A DNA stretch of 64,000 bases from Halichondria panicea (taxonomy: Eukaryota > Porifera > Demospongiae > Suberitida > Halichondriidae), in assembly GCF_963675165.1 (NCBI RefSeq), contig NC_087377.1, positions 16,054,198 to 16,118,197 on the forward strand. Direction: 5' to 3'. Below, piece by piece: positions 37,711 through 50,600 of this stretch. Position numbers and translations under genes: made by a program. The first letter of the stretch is position 1; each line of letters starts with the position of its first letter. The notes below the pieces were generated by a model that was not told the origin of the DNA, did not search any database, and saw only the letters and a list, made by a program, of their open reading frames with translations.

Positions 37711-40700
37711 ATGGATTCAGTCAGTTTTGAAGCTCTGAGCAAGTGGTCAAACTATTTGTCTGTATTGGTTGAGGCTGAAGACATGAGTCCATGGACAGGG
37801 ACTACTGAGGAACCTTCATCAAGAACAAGGTAATGTACTTATTCGTAAATAATTACAAAACGAGAGGTCATTTCTTTTGGAGGTTGAGAAAAATTCCTGG
37901 TGTTGCATATTTATAGGGTCGCATCTAATTGGAGGTTACTCTACTATCCTCGATTACAGGATGCTTAAAATTACTTCTAGCGGCCTGGAATCGAGGTCAG
38001 AAAATTGCCTAAGATCGAGGGTGTCGCATATTTGGAGGGTCACCTTAAATTGAACAAGTACGGTACTTGTGTATACTGTGTAGTTAGTTATAATGTGGGC
38101 CCTAACTTTGGACGTTTCGTTTTCGTATTATTTTCGCTTTCGTATTACATGGTTAGAATTTGCATGATGATAACTACCTCCCAAATAACGAACACACACA
38201 CACTTGTTGTTCCCGCCCATACTTGTACTCAGAGATGTGCTCACAGAATAAGGCCTATAGTTTACTAGGATCATTTATGAGATGGAGGATTGAGATATTT
38301 CGGGCACACCACTGTCAGTGTGTACTGTATACCGTATAGCGGGTAGGGTATAAACTTTCATAGAATGACCGTTGAAAGGTTTTCGCGGATTTAATTTTCA
38401 TGGAATAGCAGCCTTTCTGCAGCATGCATGCATGCGATATTAAATTCTAAACCTGTGTAGGGTACCAGCTACATAGTCTTGTACATGGCTTGTAATAATA
38501 ATTATTATACGTGTATAATTATGATGATATCCCATTTTGTACTACATCAGGAGTGCATGAACTCCTGGTACTATAATAATTATTATCGGGTTTAAAATAC
38601 AGCGACTTTTCAATTACGAATTGCGAAATTCGCTCAATAGATTGGTCATGCAATTTCCCATTTATAGTTACAACACAATCAAGCTTGTACAGTGTCATTC
38701 ACAATCCATTAACCTCTCATTGGATAGTACTGTCCCTATTCCTGTGTTGTACACTACTGTCTATTTAAGTGTTATTTATGTTTATGTGATCAATTTCCTG
38801 AACCAATTTTCCCTCCCCCCACAGTCTCGTGCATGGACAAAGATGATGTGTACAGTTTTGGAGTGCTTGCTTGTGAAGTGGTGAATGCCAGATTTCCTGA
38901 AGCTGCTGTATTTCTTGGTCTGCTATCGAGTATGGAAGGTGTATGGCGGGAGCTCCACCCACTCATCACCTCAGGACAGACCCTCCATGGACACTGTGTT
39001 ACACCACATCAAACAATTGGACTCTGAGTCTTAGTATTGGTGCATGAGTGTGTTATTATTAATTTGTGTAAAGAGATTTAATAATTATTCTTGCAAACAA
39101 AGTGGGGGAGGGGCTGCTCAAGATGAGGGGGTGTTGCATATGGGGTCAGAGATCAGAAAGCCATAGGCCATGTGGACTCACTGAAAACTGTACTAGATAT
39201 CATGCAAGATGAAGGCAGCCTTGATAGCAGCCACGGTCCTCACACTTGTCTGCTCCCTTCATAAAGCCAGCTCTCTGGGGAAGCTGAAGGTACGGGTGGT
39301 TTTACTTCCCTATGTCCCCTCCAGCACTGGAGTCAAGGTCAACTTCACTCTGAGCTCCCCTCAAGGTTGCTTCTCTTGATCAGTGTACCTACTGTGTGTG
39401 TGTAGGGGAGGGGGGATACTGGTGTAAGCTGTGACCCTGAGTTACAGTCAATAGTTAATTAAGCTTGGTGCAAAGATTTAGGCCTAAAAACAATTTTAAA
39501 GTGGCTTAATATTGCTCGGTGAATTCCAGCGTCCAATAATTATTATATAATTATAGTGCAATAAAAATAATTAATGATTACGTATAATTATTATGCCACG
39601 CCCACACACACAGGTTGAGCATTAAACCGAACATAGTGTCAGATATCTAACCATGCAGCTAGCATACTTGTAGTGATACATGTGTGTCTCTCCCCTGCCC
39701 TAACCACACCCCCTCACACACGTGCAGGTGTTGGCAAGTCCACCCTCCTCCGCTCTATGGCGTGTCATGAGCTGCGTCTACCAGCTGGTGTGAGTGTACT
39801 ACACGTGGAGCAAGAGGTCACCGGGGACAACACACTAGCACTGGATAGTGTACTCGAGTGTGACACTGAAAGAGTGCAGCTGCTCGCTAGAGAGGGGGAG
39901 CTACTGCATGGCCTCAGGGGACAAGAACACAGCAGCAGGCTGGTCTGTGTACCTTGGGGTGGGCAATAATGACCAAATTTGTGATTTTCTGATTTTCTGA
40001 AAGCTTAGAAAGAGACCTTTCAAATGGTGTCATCAAAGTTTATATTTGAGAGATAAAAGTATTTGCCAATTTGGCCATACCATGAAAAATAGCCCATGGT
40101 CCAAGGCGGAAAATTACAAATTAGGGCCCCAACAAAATTTTGGATCGAAACACATCATTTGAAAGGTCTCTTTCTAAGCTTTCAGAAAATCATAACATTT
40201 TTGACATTGGATCAACGGTATTAAAGTTAATGGCTGTTGAAAAATCAGGTTTGTTTTTAGAGCTATCTTTTAGAGGCCATAACTTGTATTAGGAACGTCC
40301 TATTTAAAAAACTCAAAGACGCATTCTGTAGCTTTGAGAAAGCACTATTGTATACAATTAAAGTGTCTTAAAACCGCTAATTGCTCGCAGTGCCAAAGCT
40401 CACTAATTTGTGTGTCCTATGCTGTAGATGTGGGAACACGGAACCATCGTCGGTTGTGTGCAGTGTATTATAGTCGTACCCCCGGGTTTGAAGTGATCCA
40501 TGGACTACTGGACCATGTCATGTAGCTGCTGGAGGTGTCCTTCACCAAAGATGGCAGTAGATACTTCCTCAAGGCAGCTAAAGGTGAGGGTTGCATAAGC
40601 ACAGCTGTGTATGTGTGTTAGGGACTTGTGAAGGAACTACATATGCATTCAGTCCAGTTTGTTGGGAATTAGTGGCCGTGAGGTTTTTGAAGTGTATGTG

Positions 40701-43065
40701 TTGAATCCACTGGAAGATTATTTTGTCATAAAATTTATTCCTACAACTACACTTGCTCACTGCCCACACTTCTGCACTGCTTGTGTTTACCGCCCCCTCC
40801 CCTGCACACACACTCCACAGACTCTACCTAGTTCCCGGGCCGTTGTGCAGAGGTGTGTGTATGTGGGAAGGTGATTAGGAAACTGGGCATGCTCCATCCT
40901 GGTGTGTCTGTTGTGCAGCTCTAGTGTGTGTGAGACTGGGAGGTGTGTCTGGTGCAGCTGTTCTCACGGCCTCCTCCAACCAGTACCTGCCCTCCGTACT
41001 CTCCAGGGAGAACCTATCTCCTCAGGTTAGTGTGTGTTCATCATGACCTCCTTGACAGTATGTACCCATGCCAGGTGTGTGTTTAGGGTCAATACTGCAA
41101 GGTCATGTACTGTACATAATTATGTCATGTACATATAATTATAGCCTGGATCCCAGGGTAGGCCGGTGAACGAGGCTAGTACATATAATCCTTTTGTTTG
41201 TAGTTAGGGTGCTTTAGTAACCATTAAAGATCTAACATACTAGTACTTCTTGAGGGGAGGGGTAGTTAAACACATTATTTTAAACAGCCATAACTTTATT
41301 ACCGTTGATTCAATGTCAAAATTTATATTATTTGCTTAAAGCTTAGAAACAGACTTTCAAATAATGTGCTTCAATCCAAAATTTCTTTGGTGTAATTTTT
41401 CGGCCTTGGACTATCAGCTATTATCCTTGGTTGTGTCCAAATTAGTTTTGTAGCTCAAAATAATATGAACTTTGATGGCGACGTTTGAAAGGTATATCTT
41501 ATATACCATTCGATTCCTTGTTAAAAAACGCTTCTATGTATATATGCTGTAGAGCTGGTAAAGCTCCACATTTTGTGATCTTGTGTGTGTGCATTGGGTG
41601 CATGATGTGAGATCAATTTCAACATGGTATGGAGTGTTGTTAACATGGAGGGTGACATTGTAATGTGTAGTGTAATAACGTGCGACCCCCCCCCCCCCCA
41701 CACACACCTTTAGGCCTATTATGCTGCTCACTTTAACTGACTCTTACGATTATTCTAGTATTCATAATGTAAGTACGTACATATGTATACTAGCCTCGGT
41801 CCCAGGCCGATTTTTTTTTAATAGAACGAAGTTGAAAAATACGGCCTGGTATTGATTGTATCTGGGCGTGGCAGGAACTGGAAACAAAAGCAGTGATTCT
41901 TTACATTTTGTTTCCTGCTTTTTTTCTGTAATACTAAAGGTGTATGTAGAGGCATTTTACTCCCGTAAAAGTTACAGTAATTTAGCTCCGTGTCATGTTC
42001 TCAATTTATAGCTAGCTAGCTATGGCATGCAACACGTTGTCTTATTTGAAGCAAGATGGCCTCACTCTCATGGCAGAACAGGCCCAGGCTCTCAAGCTCC
42101 TGTTTGAGGGAAGGGACGTGTTTATCTTGTTCCCAAAGGGGTATGGCAAGTCTCTCTGCTATATCAGTTGCTACCCTTTTTAATGGACTACAAGCTAGGT
42201 AGGACCAAGGCTCCTCCTGTTGACAAAAGTGTTGTTCTTGTTAATTGTCTCTCCCCTTGTATCTCTCATCATGAGACTCATGATTGACCAGATCAGGAGT
42301 CTAAACAATAGAGGTGTTTCTGCTGCTATCCTCAGTAGCAATAAAGGAATCGACAAAGATTTGGTTGCCACTGCCAAAGAAGTGTCTTCTGGGAAGTATT
42401 TCCTGCTGTATACTGCCCCAGAGGCTATTGTTGAAGACCACTGTTGGAGGATTCATTTTTTGTTGTACCACGAGTCAATTAATTTTGTTTATGTATTAAA
42501 AAACCACGCCCAGATCACGCCCAAATACAATCAATACCAGGCCTAGTAGGCGACCTAGCGTTCAATTGGAGACGGATCGGCCGGGGGTCGAGGCTAATTG
42601 TATACCAGTACATGTGTTGTGTGGTGTCCCTATAGTTGAGTGTGAGAGGCCATATATATAAGGAGGACATACGTGTGTCGAGGCTGGAGGTGGCCCGTGT
42701 GCTGAGGGAGAGAAATGAGTACAAAGAGAAGTACCTCTCACTATTGGAGCAGATCAGGTAAAGGGTCATCGTGTAGTGTTTGTAAAGCGATCATCATAAC
42801 TTTAATAACTGCTAATACCTGCTGACACTGTGTATCCAGAGGAGGTTCGACAGGTGCAGTGCAGCTCAAGCAATTAGTCTCTGATTACACGCTTGCATGA
42901 GCGGATAATTAGTGTTCATGCAATCAAAGGCTAATACATACTAACACTGTGTATTTGTACTAACAATGTTAGTTGATTAATAATAATGTTTCTCTGTTGC
43001 ACAGGATGAGTGCTGACTCGGCTCTGTTTAAGTCCAAGAGCAAGAAATCAAAGTGGCTCGACTAG
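37711..43065 (+). CDS. P2: ~118-residue coiled-coil protein, intact
   Basis: Exons 37711-37829, 41714-41768, 42636-42757 and 43005-43065. Lengths of 119, 55, 122 and 61 nt add to 357 with matching phases and no stop until the end, which supports the model strongly. Exon 1 reads [20 protein letters not shown] and MSPWTGTTEEPSS. Exon 2 is short ([16 protein letters not shown]). Exon 3 is a basic/acidic coiled coil ([20 protein letters not shown]). Exon 4 is a lysine-rich tail (KSKSKKSKWLD). No signal peptide or membrane segment. The coiled coil resembles the second leucine zipper of JIP3/JIP4, but I would not name it from this. The long intron 1 carries kinase, ABCF and FARSB fragments; intron 2 holds the TIR element with a RecQ-like piece. 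It is divergent from K2. Confidence 0.7.
38825..39027 (+). pseudogene. Kinase C-lobe fragment (in P2 intron)
   Basis: Same [17 protein letters not shown] segment as at 21917, flanked by an acceptor AG and ending in a stop. No catalytic motifs. Confidence 0.75.
39209..39379 (+). CDS. 56-residue ORF with signal-peptide-like start
   Basis: [20 protein letters not shown] looks like a secretion signal. It is followed by a beta-like stretch ([19 protein letters not shown]) and a stop. In P1 (22289) one extra base breaks it. In P4 the start region is shortened, giving [12 protein letters not shown] from 59205. There is no recognised family. It may be the first exon of a lost secreted-protein gene captured in the intron rather than a gene in use. 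Confidence 0.3.
   Translation: MKAALIAATVLTLVCSLHKASSLGKLKVRVVLLPYVPSSTGVKVNFTLSSPQGCFS
39728..39942 (+). pseudogene. ABCF ATPase fragment, first piece only (in P2 intron)
   Basis: Walker A exon as at 22815. The two following pieces seen in P1 and P4 are deleted; the sequence jumps from ccttggggtgggcaa to the foldback repeat. Confidence 0.85.
40428..40920 (+). pseudogene. FARSB fragment (in P2 intron)
   Basis: As at 24035 but with an extra nonsense change: the Gln codon after DHVM is TAG here. The TAG before FPGRC is also present (exon from 40821). Confidence 0.88.
41791..42596. mobile_element. 806-bp TIR element carrying a RecQ-like helicase piece, P2 only
   Basis: Ends tagcctcggtcccaggccga and the imperfect inverse (cggccgggggtcgaggcta). 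The flanks atgtatac and ttgtatac suggest an 8-bp target duplication. P1, P3 and P4 show the empty site catattgtatacc. The ends resemble those of 7764-9206, so this is probably one hAT-like family. Confidence 0.8.
42022..42545 (+). pseudogene. RecQ-like helicase N-terminal fragment inside the TIR element
   Basis: From ATG 42022 the frame reads EGRDVFILFPKGYGKSLCY, a RecQ Walker A context, then stops. A nearby frame from 42220 reads IVSPLVSLIMRLMIDQIRSL and FLLYTAPEAI, matching the following RecQ motifs Ia-II. At least one frameshift and a stop separate them, and the DEAH and C-terminal domains are missing. It is a captured or degraded transposon-associated helicase, not an active enzyme. Confidence 0.8.
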
Positions 43066-43941
43066 TGAGTTGTGTCACGTCAGTTAGTGTGTAGAGTTGT
43101 AGTGAAGCTTTTCTTATTCTAGTCACTCTATAGAGATTATTATAGAATACAGTCAGGTTAATTAATGGACTCCATAGCGGACCTATGCCACCTCTAGAGT
43201 ACAGCTATACTGTTTCACTGTATATCTTGAAGTAAGATTATAATCTAGTGCAATAAGATACTATTAGTGTTATGATTCTACTAAAACTCGTTCTCAAAAG
43301 TTTCAGCCTATAGTCTAGTTTTACTTTATTGCTCCCGTTACTTGCTGCTTAGCCAGATCATATATACTATTGTATAACACTCCTCTGGTTTCTATAGATC
43401 TTTATTATTTATGTCAACAGCCGAGGGTAGCACTTCAGTGCTCTAGTTCTAATTGTAGATTGACTGATCGATTTATCTTCTGTTTTTTCCACCCCTCATC
43501 TTTTCCGGCCCCCAGTTATGCGGTCATTTTTCAGCCCGGCCAAGTATTGAGGAGACAAGAAGAGGCACTGAGAATGGAGGTAGAGGTACAGAGTACATTA
43601 GCTGGAAAATGCATTTATGTCATACTTTGTAGAGTCCCTTAAAGTGATTCAAGGTCAGCTATAGTGTGTCCTATTTGAAGGTGTGCAATGTACAATCATG
43701 TACGACCCCCCCCCCCCCCACACACACACACCTTTAGGCCTACTATGCTGCTAAGAAAGAGAGGGGCCTCACGTAAACTGGCCACTCAGTGTGACTATGA
43801 CCATGTGACTCTTTAACCCCTCAGTTCCCGAGCCCCACCCCTCACTGTCTGACTCGGAAGAGGAGATAGACTGTGGATTCTGGGAGAAGGCGTCCATCCT
43901 ACCCTCGGACAAGACCCCAACCAAGGACCTGAACTTGTTAT
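43066..43941 (+). other. Possible alternative 3' exons of P2
   Basis: Same exon-like series as 25716-26600, ending DLNLL and stop. It converges on the K3 Kelch exon, which ends 192 bp further on the other strand. Confidence 0.4.
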
Positions 43942-44132
43942 GAGACTGTTAAATATTATTTTGTCTGTTTTTGTACTATTTTCTGGCAATGTTATTATGT
44001 ATGTACCACTTCATGTCATCATAATAACTATAATTATATGCAATAAAATTCTGTTGCAACTTAATTTTCTCAACATGATAAAAAATATCAATATCGTTAT
44101 AAACTCATCGCACAATTACAATAACAAAATAA

Positions 44133-46555
44133 CTAATTAGCACTTATAGAGAAGATATCAACAGTTTGAATATAAGTAAACCATTTTGCCTGTCCTCCGG
44201 CTACAATGACCTTTCTAGGAAGTACTGAGCATGTGCAGCAGTCTCGTGCAGTAGGCAGGTCTCCCACTTTCACCCACCTCCTGATGTCAGGCTGGTAGAG
44301 GTGAATCGATGAACTTGTGTTGACTCTGTCGTCTTGTCCACCAACGGCTAATAGTGACCTCCCAATACTGAGAGGAGCTGACCACACTAGTGGTACTTCC
44401 TGTAAGGTCTGCCAGAGAGTGGGTGTGTCCAGGTTGGAAAGGGCTTTTGCAATGAGTTCATTGAGGTCGACGTGGTGCACTGTCTTGGTTGCACACCCAG
44501 TGTGATCAAACCCTCCCATTAGGTAGAGGGTGTTTCCCATGAGAGTCGATTTCAGTATTGATCGTGGGTTAGGTAGTGACTGAGCAATGTACCATCTTCT
44601 TGATGCCACGTCCAACACCTCCACAGAGGAGATACGTTCATTATCATTATACCCACCAGCTACAATGATGTGGTTGTTGAAGGAGACAGCTGTTGAGAAA
44701 TCACGAGCAATGTTCATTGGTGGGTACGGGTGAGTCCATTCCCCTGACTCAAACACTGCAAGCTGATTGGTGCGTTTGTTGTTTCTTGGATAATGTCCTC
44801 CCACCAGCACTAGTCGATTAGCGAGTGATGTCATAGCGAAGTACCTGGCAGTGTACTCTGGTAGTTTGGTCCATTGATCTTGCTCGAGCTTCATCACTGT
44901 ACACCTGTCACAAGCATTGTGTGCATCACCTCCACCAACATACACCGTGTCACCGATAACAACACTCCGTACCGAGGTGCCCATCTTGATTGGCATGTCT
45001 TTTCCTCCTCTCCATTTCAGAGTGAGTGGAGGTCTCAACTCTCTGGGAGGAGGACCCTGAATAATGAATGAGTGTAATTAGGATAGTGTCTATAACAAGC
45101 GAGTGTTACTTGTAGCAATAATTGCATGCACACTAAATCACTTTCTCTAATTAGCTTAAGAGGCCACGCCCACTAGTCTAATAGAATGTACAGTACGATT
45201 ATAAGAGATCAAAGCTTCTACTATAGCTCTGCAATAATAATTATAATGGTGCATTTTATCTCACCTGTCTCTGCTGTTGAATGATGGCGTCTCTCCTGAC
45301 CAGCTCAGCATCTTTGTCCTTAATCTGTTCCCTGTGAGCCTGTACAGGGGAACGTTGGTGGAAATCAAATACAGACGTGAATAACATTAGAGAAAATTCT
45401 ACAACAGAACGAGACAATCTTCACTAAAAGAAGTACATAATTATAGGCACACTCAAACAGATGTGTAGTTACGGCTTAACACATGAGACAGCATCCATGC
45501 ATGTTAAGGTACAATACTATTGTTGCTGTGGGAATCTCATTATCATACTACATGTACGCACCTTCTTGACTGGTTGAGTGTCCTTTGACTCCTTCTTTGT
45601 TGCCTCCACTGGGTCCGAGCTTGTTGTCAGGTAATTATCTAAAATCGACACCAACATTAATAGACGGATATGATTTTTTCGTTAGGGTTACAGTTAGCTG
45701 AAACGTAAAACACATAATATACTTATCATTGACTCACAGATGTCCCTGGCAGATGGTCTCCTCCTCATGTCTTCTTGCAAACAACTGTCGATAAGCTTCC
45801 TCAACCTGTGTGTGTGAGGGATCTGGGCAACATGGATTGATCGATCTTCCACAGATTTGATCGTCTTCAGCTTGCAAACAATCTGTACCATAATCGCCCC
45901 AAGAGAGAACACATCCAGGCTATTATCGTAATTATCCTTGTCCAATCGAATAGCTTCGAGAGGTAGATACCCCATACGATGACCAATGGCTGTGAGGGTG
46001 TGGCTAAGCATGGAGGGATCGTATAGCCGTGACATGCCAAAGTCAGATATCTTTGCGACAGGCACTGGTCGTGTAAGCTTCAGCAAGACGTTATCGCCAC
46101 AGAGGTCACGATGGATAATCTGCTTGCTGTGAATGTAGGCCAGACCACAAGCCATGTCTTTGGAGAGGCTAATTTCACATTCGCTAGTGAGGGACTCTTC
46201 ATCAAGGCTGGAGAAATAGGATCTCAGATTGCAATCCATCAGCTCAACAACGAGGATTGTACTCCCTGATTTGGGGTGCTTGGCAGTCGACAAAAACTGA
46301 ACAACGTTTGGGTGCTGGAATGACTTGAGAAAATCACTCTCACGATCAATTGCATTGCTAGCTTCTTCGTTTTTGCTGATTGGAATACTTGCCTGCATCT
46401 CCATAGCATCGTGAAGCAGCACTTTGACTGCACATATCTCGCCCCTGTAGCTGCCTTTGAAGACTGCTCCAAATGCACCTTTACCGAGAGGTTCGTCTAA
46501 GAAAACAGTCAAATCATCGTTGATCTTCTGGCAGTTTTGGTCAACTGCAGAACAT

Positions 46556-46629
<74 letters not shown>

Positions 46630-47029
46630 GGGGGGGTGAATATTATAGCAGCTAACGAACTAAGCATTATGACTGTATGATTCCTGTGCTGAACTAGTGC
46701 TTACCCTCTGACTTCACATCAGTAGGATTGCTTGGACCAGTACACTGTAGATGATCTCTTTCGATGGTCTGGGCTATGTGAACTTCACTCACGATGGGAC
46801 TTAACAAAGCCTCCACCATCTCTTTCCAGCTCTTCCCTCCTTCATTAAGCCATTTAATCAAACCCTCACGATAGCAGTCATCAGGATTGTTGCTCCATTC
46901 TTTCCCGATGCTGTGGATTGTAGCCTGGGGTATGTCAAGAATAAGCAAGATGTTTCGCCACTTAATTCGAGCATCAAATGTGACGAGATACAATCTCTTT
47001 AGATCTGCTATTGTAAGATAGTCGGACAT
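44133..47029 (-). CDS. K3: intact Death domain, TKL-like kinase, coiled coil, Kelch protein
   Basis: Exons 47029-46705, 46544-45723, 45638-45562, 45339-45265 and 45056-44133 total 2223 nt, i.e. 740 residues plus stop, with every phase matching. The Death domain covers about residues 5-95 (ILLILDIPQATIHSIGKEW). The kinase runs about 120-382: GKGAFGAV loop near 129, Lys near 149, helix C Glu in RESDFL, HRDLCGDN near 253 and DFG near 276; PLEAI takes the APE place. A linker (VEATKKESKDTQPVKK) and a coiled coil (AHREQIKDKDAELVRRD) follow. Six Kelch blades make up 434-740 (VYVGGG, LVLVGGH, IIVAGGY, LYLMGGF, LLAVGGQ, VIVAGGQ). All catalytic residues are present, so activity is expected. No signal peptide or membrane helix. 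Likely a cytosolic kinase recruited through the Death domain with a propeller for substrate or partner binding (inference). Intron 1 holds a (GT)n array. It is divergent from P3. Confidence 0.92.
46553..46636. repeat. (GT)n and poly-G tract in K3 intron 1
   Basis: Counterpart of 18689-18767 in K1; absent from K2 and K4. Confidence 0.95.
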
Positions 47030-47300
47030 CTTCTCTGCAGAATAATTATGGTTATCAGAATTATGAGATAAATAATATTTGGTGTGTGCAAACTAAATCA
47101 TGTACATACATACAGTAAAAACAGTACTGTCTGCACTTACTGATAATAATCCAGAGGCTACAGTGCTAGTAGTGCAGTCAGTGCAGAATCTTCCACTCAC
47201 AGTGCAGTGTAACAGTTTAGTTTGACAGTTGTACAATTACAAGACACGCCCTTTTTCCTCCTCTGCAGAATAAACAATATCTTGTCACGTGATAAACCAC
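47030..47300. promoter_or_regulatory. Shared upstream region of K3 and P3 (divergent)
   Basis: 271 bp between divergent ATGs, with CACGTG at 47286-47291 and the same sequence blocks as 37447-37710. Confidence 0.6.
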
Positions 47301-47620
47301 ATGGATTCAGTCAGTTTTGAAGCTCTGAGCAAACACGTGGTCAAACTATTTGTCTGTATTGGTGGAGGCTGAAGACATGAGTCCATGGACAGGGACTACT
47401 GAGGAACCTTCATCAAGAACGAGGTACATGTTAATATTAATGTGTAGTTAACTTTGGCCTTGTGCATGATATCGTACCCAGGTAACACACACACACAGTT
47501 CCAAGTAACATATAAAAGCTAGCACTTAAAAACAAGGTCTCCTAGGACGTTTCGTTTTCGTTCGCTTTCGAATTACATGGTTAGAATTTGCATGATGGTA
47601 ACTACCTCCCAAATAACGAA

Positions 47621-47653
<33 letters not shown>

Positions 47654-47684
47654 ACACTTGTTGTTCCCGCCCACTCACACAGGA

Positions 47685-50600
47685 GATCCACACGCTAACT
47701 AGCGATGATGGTTTGCCCTCTGACATGACCTCTGAGGATGGCTCCACCCTCAACGCTATAGGCCACGCCCTCATCCAGATGCAGCAAGGTGGACAGACCA
47801 CCCCCTCATCTCAGTTCCTCATCACTAGGAGCACCTCTTCTGGTTCAGAGTCTGGCCAAAATGGTGAGTAATGGAGGCCAAATTTATCAGTGTGACGATT
47901 CCCAAGTGCTTGTACGTACTAATTACATGTAGAACCATGAGTATTATTGCTAATATTTGAGGTTTCTTGGAAGTCTCTGCGCACTTAAGGCCCGGGTCCA
48001 GATTTTAACACCAAATTTACACTATGTTCATACTGCTGTATTATTTGCAATATACAGTGTATGCTGCATCAAAATGATCCAAAATGAAGCTCAATGTTTT
48101 CTTTTTCCAAAAAAACTAATTAGCTTAATTCAATTATGCTAATTAGTCCCATAAATGATGATGACGTCATGCCACTTTCAGAAAGAGAAGTGCAAATACG
48201 GCGTTGAAGATGCCAAGATCAAGCTTCAAAAACAAGGCTAGATGAACATCTCATAGCTAGGTACTAGTATCCTTGATGGGAAGAGTAGGAGTTATTGTAT
48301 TCTTGAGATACACAAAATAGCCTACCTCTAGGGTGGCTGTCAGAGCTAAAGAAGCTAGCATAGCTAAGAAAGTTTTGGACATTTTTACTTCCCATCAAGG
48401 AAACATAATCATAACAACATAATCTATCTTTTGAGGGCCTAAACAGCTAGTTTAAGTCCGCCGTATTTGTTGCCAAAGATAATCTATAATAGTTCTAGCA
48501 GCTAGCTAAGCAAATACATTGACCTTATGACGTCATGTGCAATGAATAACATTAATAAACATTATGAATCTCATTAACACTACATGATCTACATAAAATG
48601 TAGGCAATGAATAAAATTAATCTTATCAGTGCCTAACCCAGGCCTTAACTGCCCAGAGGTGGTGTTGGAAAAAATTGTCAGTTTTTACTATGTTGTTGTG
48701 TGTGTTCAGGTCCTCTGTATGTGATGATCCCACCATCCAGTAGTGCTGAGATACTGCATGCAATGGGTCGACCTATAGCACCCAAGATGAGCGGGATATC
48801 AACTATGGATTATCACACGGCCGACCCAATCGTTCAAATGCAGTTGTGATGTGAGTACACAGTTCATGTGATTGCCTACCTCTGCATAACATGTATGACA
48901 GTATGTTAGGGAAAGCATCATTCTTGCTACATACCATATTACTAGAATATTTTGCTGTTGGTGAAAAACCTTTGCCAATCAGCAACAAAGTTGATCCTTT
49001 GCGATTGTGCTAACTATTGCGTTCTGGCAATAATCGTGTGTATTTATAGTCATACTTTAGGTTTTGCGATTTTATTGTTGCGAATTGATCAACCCTCGCA
49101 AAATGTGCATATGCTTGCAAAACATTCTAGTAATACGGTAACTGTGAGGAGTGTTGTTATTATGGTGGTTGGTTTGCAGGTCTGGGGATATGGTCGCCAA
49201 CAGGGAAGCTCAGAGGAAGGCTACACACAATGAAGGTGCTGCAAATTCAATACTGAAAGTTATAGTGTACAACAGATGTACATGTACTTACGTGGTCATA
49301 ATCAAATAGAAGCATTTCCCACAAAGTACAGTTACGAAGCTTTAATATCAAATCTGCCACTTAAAACTAACTAGTGTTCAAGCTGGCGCTGTGCTAATGC
49401 CTCTCGCCATGTTTTTGCTTTCGCTCAAAAGTATTAGAGTGTTATATTAGTTTCTATAATGAATTTTATATTAAAGTTAGCTTATCTATATAAAGTCACT
49501 GAGAAGAAAAAACTTATTTACATGCATCTATTGTTGTTATTTATTGTATTATGTGGCTTACCAGGACCTCAAGAAAGAAGAAAATTGATTCTTCCAGGAT
49601 CTGTACTTCAGTGTATATAATATCAGACCTGTGCGTACATGCATATTTTTATCTATATTGTTATATGGTAGTGTTTTGTGGCTTACCAGGCCCTCAAGAC
49701 AAAGATGATTCTGCCAGGAGGATCTGGATCTGGATCTTGGATATTATTTTCTCACACATGGGGAATGAGCGCGCATGCGCATTACATACAATAATTAAAG
49801 GGTGTGTCCAAAGAGATCAATTTCACAATGAAAGCACCGCAGGTGCTGATGCCTAGGTGGAGATGCCAAAGCTACATAACATGAAGCTTTTATACTGATG
49901 AACATTTTTGCAATAATTATTTTGCTGCATGCAGACTCAAAGAGTGGGTAATGATCGACCATGATTGTTGTTAAAAACGATCGATGCCAAAAGTTCAAGT
50001 CTAAAATTAATGGCTGCCATCAACAGAGCCTTGCAGCTCACTAGCGTTCTAGTGCAGAGCTAACTACTAAGTAGAGTAGTAACACTCGGTAAACAAGTTT
50101 GGCTACGTGCTCTTCTGAAAAGGCTGCAATGGCATTCCAAGTAGGCATAACTCGAGAACGAAGCATTATTTTGCAAATCCACGAATTAAAATCCAAGTAA
50201 ACATGACTAGAAGCCTATAGAAACTCTTACTTGCACTTGATTCATCCTTGAGCAGCTGTAGCAGTCTACACAGACAGACACACAAACACACTACCGTATA
50301 CCTCGCTTGCGCATGCGCACCGAGGCATAATTAATGGCTACTGCTAGCTAGCTGTTTTAACAGATATTTTCTGAGTCTTGTAGCTAACAAAAAGCTAGCG
50401 CTTTAGTGCAAGGCTAACTCATATGTTGATGCTATGAAAGATTCTGAAGAGACTGCAACAGCCTTCAATGTGAGTCAAACTAGCCATAACTCGAGAAAGA
50501 AGCTTTAGTTTGCTAATCCACGAATCAAAATCCAAGAGAACGTGGCTAGAAGCTGTTAGTTTTCGTCGCATTGCAACCGTTGAGCGGTTACAGCTGGAAC

